Source: an uncultured Alteromonadaceae bacterium
GTDB taxonomy: Bacteria; Pseudomonadota; Gammaproteobacteria; Enterobacterales; Alteromonadaceae
Length of the DNA: 40,383 bases
NCBI GenBank assembly: GCA_947501935.1
Contig: CANMXU010000036.1
Location: 1 to 40,383 of the forward strand
Direction of reading: 5' to 3'
Position 1 is the first letter of the stretch; every line of letters begins with the position of its first letter. The position numbers and the translations under genes were made by a program. Positions 33,985 to 40,383 of this stretch are shown here, piece by piece. The notes under the pieces were generated by a model. That model was not told where the DNA came from. It was given only the letters and a program-made list of their open reading frames with translations, and searched no databases.

Positions 33985-35093
33985 GTCAAGCTCAGCTTTA
34001 TATTGGTTTAATGTCGGGCACCAGTGCCGACGGTATTGATCTCGCGTTAGTTGATTTTTCTACCGCTAAGCCAGTATTAGTGAGCTCCTATTACCAAGCC
34101 TATGGCGATGAACTTCGTCAAAAAATCACCTCACTTTATCAACCGCAAACCAATGAAATTGATCGCGCTTTTGCCCTTGATGTTGAATTAGCTAAAAACT
34201 TTGCTTTAGCTATCAATGCTTTTTTGCAGCAAGAGCAGCTCAACAGCGACGATATTATTGCCATAGCAAGTCACGGGCAAACTATACGGCACCGCCCTAA
34301 CCTTGAGCACGCCTTTACTCTACAAATTGGCTGCTGCCAAACCTTAGCCACTTTAACCGAGATAAGAGTTATTGGTCAGTTCCGTCATAAAGATATCGCA
34401 TTAGGGGGACAAGGTGCGCCTTTAGTGCCTGCTTTTCATCAATCGCTATTTGCTAATTCAGAGCAAGATGTGGTGATAGTAAATATCGGCGGTATTGCAA
34501 ATATTACCTATTTACCAAAAGACGCTAAGCAAAGTATTTTAGGCTTTGATACTGGCCCAGGTAATGCGTTATTAGACGAGTGGTTTACTGAGCATAACCA
34601 AGGTAATTTTGATGAGAATGGGGCTTGGGGCGCTAGTGGTCAAGTTAATACACAGTTATTAACTAAGTTGTTAAGCGAACCCTATTTTCAGTTAGCAGCG
34701 CCTAAGAGTACTGGCCGAGAAGTATTTAACTTAACTTGGCTTAGTGAACAAGTAAGCACTGGAAATACAATAGCTGCCAATGATATACAAGCAACATTAA
34801 CCGCTTTAACCGCTATTTCAATTAGCGATGCTATTAATACTGTAACCCATAAAGCGCTTGTTTATCTTTGTGGCGGGGGTATTCATAACCAAGTGCTATA
34901 TCAGCAATTAGTTAATAATTTACCTAATCATCAAGTTGCTCTCACCCAGAAACAAGGTATAGATGCTGATAATTTAGAAGCTATCGCCTTTGCCTGGCTT
35001 GGCTTTTGTTATGACCAAAAAATATCTGGTAACATTCCTGCAGTCACCGGCGCGAGCCGAACAGCCGTTTTAGGCACGGCTTTTTTACCCTAG
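33981..35093 (+). CDS. anmK: Anhydro-N-acetylmuramic acid kinase
   Basis: A 370-residue kinase (E. coli 369) with the family signature GLMSGTSADGIDLALVDF at the N-terminus, DTGPGNALLDEW, and LCGGGIHN near the C-terminus. It opens and phosphorylates 1,6-anhydroMurNAc to MurNAc-6-phosphate in cell-wall recycling. It starts in the ATGA overlap with the endopeptidase stop, so the two are translationally coupled; one gene cuts murein and the other recycles the products. The last ten codons encode an intrinsic terminator. Confidence 0.97.
   Translation: MSQAQLYIGLMSGTSADGIDLALVDFSTAKPVLVSSYYQAYGDELRQKITSLYQPQTNEIDRAFALDVELAKNFALAINAFLQQEQLNSDDIIAIASHGQTIRHRPNLEHAFTLQIGCCQTLATLTEIRVIGQFRHKDIALGGQGAPLVPAFHQSLFANSEQDVVIVNIGGIANITYLPKDAKQSILGFDTGPGNALLDEWFTEHNQGNFDENGAWGASGQVNTQLLTKLLSEPYFQLAAPKSTGREVFNLTWLSEQVSTGNTIAANDIQATLTALTAISISDAINTVTHKALVYLCGGGIHNQVLYQQLVNNLPNHQVALTQKQGIDADNLEAIAFAWLGFCYDQKISGNIPAVTGASRTAVLGTAFLP
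35063..35086 (+). terminator. Terminator embedded in the anmK 3' coding end
   Basis: AGCCGT / ACGGCT stem (35063-35068 and 35076-35081) with a 7-nt loop and six T. It lies entirely before the anmK stop codon at 35091. Confidence 0.65.
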
Positions 35094-35234
35094 TTTATCA
35101 CTCGCTATACTCTAGCTTATCACTCGTTTTAGCCTAGTATTTTAGCGGCTAAAGTCATTAGCCTATTTGTTTCTATTAATCTGTAATTTCTATATCAAAA
35201 TAATATTAATACTAGATTTACTAAATTTTCATCC

Positions 35235-35240
35235 TATAAT
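35235..35240 (+). promoter_or_regulatory. Candidate -10 box for the 63-residue gene
   Basis: TATAAT in AT-rich DNA, but the -35 is not clear. If used, the 5' UTR would be about 135 nt. It contains an AGTTCA-TTTAT-TGAACT inverted repeat (35306-35322) and an imperfect CGTTCACT / AGTAAACG pair (35272-35296). Confidence 0.35.
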
Positions 35241-35341
35241 GAATATTCGCTGTCGAAAAATAGCACAAAACGCGTTCACTATTAACACAGTAAACGTTAA
35301 AGAAAAGTTCATTTATTGAACTAAAAATAAAAACATCAATC

Positions 35342-35612
35342 TAAGTTAGTGCACCTTATCTCGACACAAATTAGGAGGAAGAATGCAATTTAATGATATT
35401 CATATTGGAATGAAATGCGGTAGCAAAAAAGGAAGTGGCACCGTTACCTGGATAGATAGTTCAACGCGCACAATTTATATGGCTAACTGTCAAGAGAACA
35501 ATAGCTTTGAAGTAAACTTTGAAGAAATTATCGATGATCCGCAGGCACATAATAGAGAAGATACTTACTACTAACGCGATTACTTCCCACGCATTCAATA
35601 AGTTAGTGCGCC
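35342..35612. repeat. Direct repeats flanking the 63-residue gene
   Basis: TAAGTTAGTGCACC at 35342-35355 and TAAGTTAGTGCGCC at 35599-35612 differ at one base. The second copy also contains TTAGTGC, repeated inverted as GCACTAA at 35630-35636. These may be regulatory half-sites or remnants of an insertion; no transposase is present. Confidence 0.35.
35383..35574 (+). CDS. Small orphan protein (63 residues)
   Basis: A 63-residue acidic protein with a very strong Shine-Dalgarno (AGGAGG, 6 bp before the ATG) and its own terminator downstream. These make a real gene much more likely than a chance frame. It is rich in short beta-prone stretches (HIGMKCGSKKGSGTVTWID, RTIYMANC, FEVNFEEII), so a small beta-barrel is possible; it has two cysteines, no signal peptide and no membrane segment. 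I do not recognise the family. A 14-nt direct repeat (one mismatch) flanks the gene at 35342 and 35599. Confidence 0.7.
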   Translation: MQFNDIHIGMKCGSKKGSGTVTWIDSSTRTIYMANCQENNSFEVNFEEIIDDPQAHNREDTYY

Positions 35613-35659
35613 AAAATATAAGATCATAGGCACTAATTTACTAATGCACTTTATCGAAG

Positions 35660-35682
35660 AAAGGCTCCTTTGGAGCCTTTTA
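35660..35682. terminator. Terminator between the 63-residue gene and the pseudouridine synthase gene
   Basis: AAAGGCTCC / GGAGCCTTT stem (35660-35668 and 35672-35680) with a 3-nt loop and T run. It works rightward for the small gene; the symmetrical stem may also serve the converging gene. Confidence 0.8.
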
Positions 35683-35693
35683 TTTATCTTAAA

Positions 35694-37400
35694 TTAAAAA
35701 TTTTCATCCACCTGAAATACCATCATTTGCTTTGTTATTGGATGGGCGATTTCCAAACGCTTGGCATGTAAATGCAAACGTTCGGCTTGCTGCCCGTATA
35801 AATCATCTCCGACAATTGGGTTATTTAGCCCCAAAATATGTGCACAATGCACTCTCAGTTGATGAGTTCGGCCAGTTTTAGGGAATAAATTCACCTTAGT
35901 AAACTTTCCTTGTTTGGTTTCAACAAGCTCCAGCACTTGCCATCTGGTTTCTGCCGCTTTACCAAATTGTTCACACACCAATTGTCTGGGTCGATCATTT
36001 AAGTCACCGCGCAATGGCAATGTTATTAACCCTTCTTGGTTGGTTAAGTGGCCACTTAGCATAGCAACATAATGCTTTTTCACGCTGCGCTCAATGAACT
36101 GTTTCTGCAAGCTCTTATGAGCACGAGGTGTTAGCCCTAGCACCATAAGGCCTGAGGTTGACATATCGAGTCGATGCACAATCAATGAACCTGTGGCTTG
36201 CGGAAATTGCTCTTTAATACGGGTATATACCGAGTCGGCAATTGTTTTTCCCGGTACCGATAAAAATTCAGCAGGTTTGTTAACGACCACCATCACGTCG
36301 TCTTGATAAACAATTTCCAGCTCTTTCCCCGCTGCTGGGTTGCATAATAATGGGTTTTCATCAACCTTTAGACCATCAAGCATATGTGTCAATATCGGTT
36401 TGCATTTTCCTTGGCAAGCAGGGTAAAAATTTTGATGCTGCCTAATTTCAGACTTAGGCGAACTTCCCCACCAAAATTCAGCCATTGCCAAAGGCTTCAT
36501 GCCAAACTTAAAAGCATATTGCAGTAATTTAGGCGCTGCACATTCACCAGAGCCGGCCGGCGGTATTGGGTTAATCGTATGTTGGAATAACTCGCTAAGA
36601 TCCTTTTCTTCACCTTTTACATTTAGAAAGCGGTATTGAGCAAATAGCTGCTGCTGCAAAGCATTAGATAATTGCTTACGCTGAGTTTTTAAAGACGCTA
36701 TTTCATCCGTTAATACCTGCAAAGCGCGCTCTGCGTTATTAATTCTATCTTGCCACTGCTGTTTTATGTGAAGTAATTCATTTTTCTGATAAACACTTTC
36801 GATACTCAGCTGTGCTTGCAATGCCAAAAACTCATTGTCACTTAAGCTGAGCCGACCTTCAGCTCTTTGAGCCTTACGACGTTTACGACCAGAAACTACA
36901 TGTTCACGCTGGCGGGCTAATGCTTGTTCTGCTGAGTGTTTCTCTTGGGTTAATGCATCGGTAAGGATTTTCAGTTTAGGCGCTGAAATTAGGCATTCAA
37001 GCTTATCATTAAGGATATTGATTTGTTTTTGCTGGGTAAGAAAAAAACTGTCTTTTACCAACATATCAAATACTGGTGGTACGAACTTAGGTAATATATT
37101 TTGGTCGGCGATTTTTCCAGAAAAAGCCGATAAATAACCAAGCTGGCCATCGGGTGCTTGCACTAACAATACTCCAAACATTTTACCTATGGCTGCTGCG
37201 CTGTCGTTATACTCGTCGCCTTTAATACCAAAGTTATGTTGCCACTGCTTTTGTTCGCTAAGATGTTGCTGAAGCTCTTTTACCGCAACTAAGCATAAAG
37301 GATGGGGCTGATAATAAAAAGGAAAAGTAAAACGCTGAGGCAGTTCATAACCTACAACTTCAGTTTTAAATGGCGTAAAACATTGCTCATGCGCGTTCAT
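35694..37400 (-). CDS. RluA-family pseudouridine synthase with long N-terminal extension
   Basis: A 568-residue protein whose last 210 residues (about 360-568) form the RluA catalytic domain: VVNKPAEFLSVPG, catalytic D412 in HRLDMSTSGL, the RPRQLVCEQFGKAAETRW region and TGRTHQLRVH. It isomerises uridine in rRNA or tRNA; the target cannot be read from sequence. The first 345 residues are unlike RluA/C/D. They hold an N-terminal domain (about 20-120), a coiled coil (about 125-255; many Gln/Lys/Glu/Leu, with a GRKRRKAQRAEGR patch) and a Pro/Cys segment (PPAGSGECAAPKLLQYAF, PACQGKCKPIL). Long forms of this kind occur in Vibrio and Shewanella as far as I recall. ATG start; Shine-Dalgarno weak. Confidence 0.87.
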   Translation of the reverse strand: MNAHEQCFTPFKTEVVGYELPQRFTFPFYYQPHPLCLVAVKELQQHLSEQKQWQHNFGIKGDEYNDSAAAIGKMFGVLLVQAPDGQLGYLSAFSGKIADQNILPKFVPPVFDMLVKDSFFLTQQKQINILNDKLECLISAPKLKILTDALTQEKHSAEQALARQREHVVSGRKRRKAQRAEGRLSLSDNEFLALQAQLSIESVYQKNELLHIKQQWQDRINNAERALQVLTDEIASLKTQRKQLSNALQQQLFAQYRFLNVKGEEKDLSELFQHTINPIPPAGSGECAAPKLLQYAFKFGMKPLAMAEFWWGSSPKSEIRQHQNFYPACQGKCKPILTHMLDGLKVDENPLLCNPAAGKELEIVYQDDVMVVVNKPAEFLSVPGKTIADSVYTRIKEQFPQATGSLIVHRLDMSTSGLMVLGLTPRAHKSLQKQFIERSVKKHYVAMLSGHLTNQEGLITLPLRGDLNDRPRQLVCEQFGKAAETRWQVLELVETKQGKFTKVNLFPKTGRTHQLRVHCAHILGLNNPIVGDDLYGQQAERLHLHAKRLEIAHPITKQMMVFQVDENF

Positions 37401-37625
37401 AGGTTAATTCGACTTGGATAAGTTAACTACAGAAAAGCCAATTTTACCTTGTCGGCGATGCTATATCATTAACTAATAGTGCAATAGCTAGATAAGTAAA
37501 CTACCTGCCAATACTTCCGCTTTAATGAATGTAAATACAAATGCAAATAAATGCTTTTTGACTACACTAAAGCTACTGTTTGGCAGTTCCTAACAAGCAG
37601 CAATGTTCAATTAAAGGTAATAAAA

Positions 37626-38075
37626 ATGAAAACATTTAAATTAACGATAATTTTACTACTAACAACATTATCAGGCCTTGCTTATGCTGATTACGAAATA
37701 TATAAAGATTATGATCTTAGCAAGAGTGTCTCTTCGGTAACAACCGTGAGAGTAGATGCAAATATGATTGATGTTTATTTAGAAGGTTTAGGGCAAACTT
37801 GGGTTAAGGCAAATAATATTGCCAAAGATCTTGGTCAACTTAAAGATTTTCACATTTATATGAGCGAGCTACCGCAAAGCGGTGACTTTAATTTAGTTTT
37901 AGTGGTTAACTTTAATAGTGGTGCTGACTTAGAACCAGATAAAGCAAAATATAAAGCTTTTATGAAAAAGTGGAGCGATGCCCAACAAAAGAAGACCAAA
38001 GAAATAGTTAAAACTTACCCTAATATTCGAGAAATAGTAGGCGAGTATCGAATGAGAGAAGTGCTGCTTAAATAG
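37626..38075 (+). CDS. Small exported protein of unknown function
   Basis: 149 residues from ATG 37626, chosen because AAAGGT lies 8 bp upstream and the residues after it form a clean signal peptide (MKTFKLTIILLLTTLSGLAYA-DY). The frame is open 25 codons further upstream, but that part is not signal-like. The mature part is charged (Lys/Asp/Glu), with predicted strand-turn stretches and no known motif. Not recognised. A weak hairpin AACAATG / CATTGTT follows at 38094-38119. Confidence 0.7.
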   Translation: MKTFKLTIILLLTTLSGLAYADYEIYKDYDLSKSVSSVTTVRVDANMIDVYLEGLGQTWVKANNIAKDLGQLKDFHIYMSELPQSGDFNLVLVVNFNSGADLEPDKAKYKAFMKKWSDAQQKKTKEIVKTYPNIREIVGEYRMREVLLK

Positions 38076-38160
38076 AGCGTTCGCTAACAGCTAAACAATG
38101 GATGTATGCAGTCATTGTTTTCATTCTTCAACACTCCTTATAAGATTATACTCGATGCCA

Positions 38161-38185
38161 TAAAAAAAGGGCGCTTTCGCACCCT
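38161..38185 (-). terminator. mscS terminator
   Basis: Minus-strand stem AGGGUGC / GCGCCCU (one G-U pair) with a 4-nt loop and seven T. On the plus strand the wobble pair becomes a C-A mismatch, so it acts for the leftward gene mscS, 35 bp upstream of it. Confidence 0.8.
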
Positions 38186-38219
38186 CATACTCATTTACAA
38201 AACCATTGTAATATTGAGC

Positions 38220-39059
38220 TTAGTCTTGCTGCGGTGCTGGAATAACATGCACATCGCGTTGTGGAAAAGGAATGGTAATATTTTCTTTATCAAAGGCTAA
38301 TTTAATTCCTTCCATAGTACCAAAATATACTGCCCAATAATTCTCAGATTTAGTCCAAGGACGAACAGTAAAATTTACTGAACTAGCACCATGCTCTGAA
38401 ACAAAAATATCAGGTTTAGGATCTTGTAATACTAATTCATTAGCCACTAACACCGCTTCAATAACTTGCTTAGTTTTGAGAATATCGTCTCCGTAACTAA
38501 TACCGAAGGTCATATCTACGCGGCGGGTGCTTTCAATAAATAGGTTTTTAACACAACCATTAGAAAGCAATCCGTTTGGTATGATCACACGTTGGTTATC
38601 AAGCGTGCGGATTATAGTATTGAAAATTTGAATTTCCACCACTGTCCCCACGTAACCTTGCGCTTCAATAACATCTCCTGCTTTAAAAGGTTTGAATAGC
38701 AGTATTAAAATACCACCAGCAAAGTTAGCTAAACTACCTTGTAACGCTAAACCAACAGCTAAGCCTGCAGCACCTAATACGGCAATAAGCGAGGCAGTTT
38801 CTACGCCAACCATTGAAGCAAAAATAATAATTTGAATGGCTTTTAATATAACGCGGAAAATACTGAGTAAAAACTGATGCAGGGTAACTTCTACACCACG
38901 TTTCTCCATGGCAATACCCGCAACCTTGATAATTCTATTTATTAACCATTGCGCAATAAGAAATACAATAATTGCTAGTAACAGTTTAGTACCAAACTGA
39001 ATACTGATTTCACCTAACATAGCTAAATATTTTTCAATTTGTTCAACATTGACATCCAT
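38220..39059 (-). CDS. mscS: Small-conductance mechanosensitive channel MscS
   Basis: 279 residues from ATG 39059 (AAGG about 9 bp upstream); the frame runs open to 39122 but E. coli MscS (286) matches the shorter start. Three membrane helices occupy about residues 15-115. TM3 has the conserved Gly/Ala-rich packing AVLGAAGLAVGLALQGSLANFAGGILILLF, then the FKAGDVIEAQGYVGTVVEIQIFNTIIRTLDNQRVIIPNG beta domain. It opens under membrane tension during hypo-osmotic shock to release solutes. Confidence 0.95.
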   Translation of the reverse strand: MDVNVEQIEKYLAMLGEISIQFGTKLLLAIIVFLIAQWLINRIIKVAGIAMEKRGVEVTLHQFLLSIFRVILKAIQIIIFASMVGVETASLIAVLGAAGLAVGLALQGSLANFAGGILILLFKPFKAGDVIEAQGYVGTVVEIQIFNTIIRTLDNQRVIIPNGLLSNGCVKNLFIESTRRVDMTFGISYGDDILKTKQVIEAVLVANELVLQDPKPDIFVSEHGASSVNFTVRPWTKSENYWAVYFGTMEGIKLAFDKENITIPFPQRDVHVIPAPQQD

Positions 39060-39179
39060 TATTAACAACCTTTTAAAATTAACATTCTCGTTACAATTGT
39101 AGCTATTAATCCTAAAAATCAAAGCTCTAAATCACATAATGTAAAACTATCCCCTGTATGTCGGATTTCAGGCATAAAA

Positions 39180-39204
39180 AAAGCCAGCAATTAATGCTGG
39201 CTTT
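39180..39204 (-). terminator. nusG terminator
   Basis: Perfect 10-bp stem AAAGCCAGCA / TGCTGGCTTT with loop ATTAA, followed on the minus strand by a T run. It lies 27 bp after the nusG stop. Confidence 0.85.
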
Positions 39205-39230
39205 GATGTTCATTTTCAAGAAGCGCTAAA

Positions 39231-39818
39231 TTAGCCTTTCTCTACTTGTGAGAATTCTAAATCTACTGGCGTTGAACGACCAAAGATTAATACAGAAACC
39301 TTGATACGGTTTTTCTCGTAATCAAGCTCTTCAACCACGCCGTTAAAGTCTGCAAATGGGCCGTCAATAACGCGAACAACTTCACCTGGTTCAAATAAGG
39401 TTTTAGGTTTAGGCTTATCAGTTTCTTCTAAGCGCTGTAAAATGCGATCAGCTTCTCTTTGGCTAATAGGCGCTGGACGCTCTTTAGTACCGCCAATGAA
39501 ACCTAATACACGAGGAACACTTTTGACTAAATGCCACGACTCATCATCCAGTTCCATGTGAACTAATACATAGCCAGGGAAGAATTTACGAGAGCTTTTA
39601 CGCTTTTGACCCGCACGCATTTCAACAACTTCTTCGGTTGGTACTAAAATTTCACCGAACTTTTCTTGCAAGTTGTTAATTTCGATATGTTCAATTAAGG
39701 TTTTTTGAACACGTCCTTCATAGCCTGAGAATGCTTGTACTACATACCATTTAAGATTTGGATTAGTATTTACAAATACTTCTTCGTTGCTATCTTCGCT
39801 AATATTTTCTTCAGTCAT
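39231..39818 (-). CDS. nusG: Transcription termination/antitermination factor NusG
   Basis: 195 residues from ATG 39818 (AGG about 9 bp upstream; start lies 2 bp after the secE stop). The open frame continues upstream to 39956, but that part overlaps secE and is not NusG-like. The NGN domain (KWYVVQAFSGYEGRVQKTLIEHI ... FFPGYVLVHMELDDESWHLVKSVPRVLGFIGG) is followed by a KOW domain (GEVVRVIDGPFADFNGVVEELDYEKNRIKV). It binds RNA polymerase and couples to Rho and ribosomes, and joins the rrn antitermination complex. The first 15 residues are an acidic extension. Confidence 0.97.
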   Translation of the reverse strand: MTEENISEDSNEEVFVNTNPNLKWYVVQAFSGYEGRVQKTLIEHIEINNLQEKFGEILVPTEEVVEMRAGQKRKSSRKFFPGYVLVHMELDDESWHLVKSVPRVLGFIGGTKERPAPISQREADRILQRLEETDKPKPKTLFEPGEVVRVIDGPFADFNGVVEELDYEKNRIKVSVLIFGRSTPVDLEFSQVEKG

Positions 39819-39820
39819 AA

Positions 39821-40201
39821 CTACACCTGTAAGCCAGTAATGAAACCAACTATCCAAAATAGGAAAGAATCTAAGCCCCACATTACTAACGACATAATGA
39901 ATGTGGCAACGAGTACGATAAAGGTTGTTTGAATAGCTTCTTGACGTGTAGGCCAAACCACTTTTCTTACTTCAGTTTTTGATTCTTTAGCGAATGCTAC
40001 AGCTGTGCGACCTTTTACGGTTTGCATAGCAATAAAGCCGGCAACTACAACTAGAGCAACAATTGCAACAGCTCTAATTAATACAGACTCGTCTGCATAA
40101 AAGTAATTGCCAAAAACTGCACCAGCGAGAATAAGGAATATTACTCCCCATTTAAGAAAATCAAGAGAACCGCTAGGCTGGTCTTCTGTACTTGCATTCA
40201 T
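39821..40201 (-). CDS. secE: Preprotein translocase subunit SecE
   Basis: 126 residues, like E. coli (127), with three membrane helices (about 15-34, 42-60 and 95-117) and the conserved KTEVRKVVWPTRQEAIQTTFIV cytoplasmic hinge. It holds SecY together in the Sec translocon. AGG lies 8 bp before the ATG; the nusG start follows the stop after 2 bp. Confidence 0.97.
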   Translation of the reverse strand: MNASTEDQPSGSLDFLKWGVIFLILAGAVFGNYFYADESVLIRAVAIVALVVVAGFIAMQTVKGRTAVAFAKESKTEVRKVVWPTRQEAIQTTFIVLVATFIMSLVMWGLDSFLFWIVGFITGLQV

Positions 40202-40241
40202 AGTTATAACCTATTATTACACGTCTATTCTAAGACAAAAC

Positions 40242-40262
40242 AACCCCGAAACTAACGAGGTT
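40242..40262 (-). terminator. Hairpin between tRNA-Trp and secE
   Basis: The minus strand AACCTCG / CGGGGTT forms 7 pairs including one G-U, with a 7-nt loop, then GTTTTGTC. It is a modest terminator, or partial one, after the tRNA. Confidence 0.5.
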
Positions 40263-40307
40263 AAACTTCTCAACAAAGCACTTACTCAAAAGTACTTCTC
40301 TTTAATA

Positions 40308-40383
40308 TGGCAGGGGTGGAGAGATTCGAACTCCCAACCGTCGGTTTTGGAGACCGCTGTTCTACCAATTGGAACTACACCCC
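40308..40383 (-). tRNA. tRNA-Trp (anticodon CCA), first base outside the window
   Basis: The minus strand begins GGGGTGTAGTTCCAATTGG and has the anticodon stem-loop CGGTCTCCAAAACCG (anticodon CCA), T arm GGTTCGAATC-type, and ends CACCCCTGCCA with an encoded CCA. It closely matches E. coli tRNA-Trp. Only the 5'-most base falls past the right edge. It precedes secE and nusG on the same strand. Confidence 0.93.

Noticed and set aside
38106..38300. Plus-strand frame of 64 codons between the small exported protein gene and mscS
   Set aside because: It runs over the mscS terminator and the mscS 3' end, without a Shine-Dalgarno.

Overview
The window reads as chromosomal DNA from a marine gammaproteobacterium of the Alteromonadales, most likely Colwelliaceae (Colwellia/Thalassotalea type). 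This rests on low-GC, AT-rich intergenic DNA, E. coli-like housekeeping proteins (TrmA, FabR, SthA, NusG, SecE, NosZ recognised by eye), and the neighbourhood rrn - trmA - fabR - sthA, which partly recalls the E. coli order sthA-fabR-yijD-trmA-btuB-murI-rrnB. The taxon is an inference; no search was run. No insertion sequence, prophage, integron or CRISPR array was seen.

Layout. (1) 1-627: upstream region of an rRNA operon transcribed leftwards out of the window, with two tandem rrn promoters, a boxB-like hairpin and boxA. (2) 628-7108: a membrane-tethered RRM protein, trmA, fabR (minus), a FabR-type operator on the promoter of a fatty-acid desaturase, sthA, an exported histidine phosphatase and a DUF4136 lipoprotein (minus). 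(3) 7522-11454: a 1310-residue exported protein that looks like a glycan-active enzyme with a C-terminal DNRLRE/CBM96-like domain. (4) 11729-22066: four consecutive plus-strand genes that form the most interesting accessory block: a TPR plus outer-membrane barrel protein (Slam/DUF560-like), an exported FecR-domain protein, a 1729-residue lipoprotein with cadherin-like repeats and a Ycf48/BNR-like repeat region, and a CHASE2 class III adenylate cyclase. They suggest a surface-to-cAMP signalling pathway. An exported SGNH esterase follows. (5) 22964-30934, minus strand: complete core nitrous-oxide reductase cluster nosR-nosZ-nosD-nosF-nosY-nosL, with a good FNR-type box at class II distance upstream of nosR. 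(6) 31245-35093: tyrS (minus) and, divergent, mepM-like endopeptidase plus anmK (cell-wall turnover and recycling), with a terminator embedded in the anmK coding end. (7) 35383-39059: a small orphan gene, a long RluA-family pseudouridine synthase, a small secreted protein, and mscS. (8) 39231-40383: nusG, secE and tRNA-Trp on the minus strand; nusG ends in a terminator and is not followed by the ribosomal protein genes rplKAJL.

How the genes work together: FabR and the desaturase form a regulator-target pair for membrane fluidity; the nos genes make, load and power the periplasmic N2O reductase; mepM and anmK belong to murein turnover; secE/nusG/tRNA-Trp are the usual translation/secretion group. 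The Slam-like/FecR/lipoprotein/CHASE2-cyclase set has no assigned function and is the best candidate for an undescribed system.
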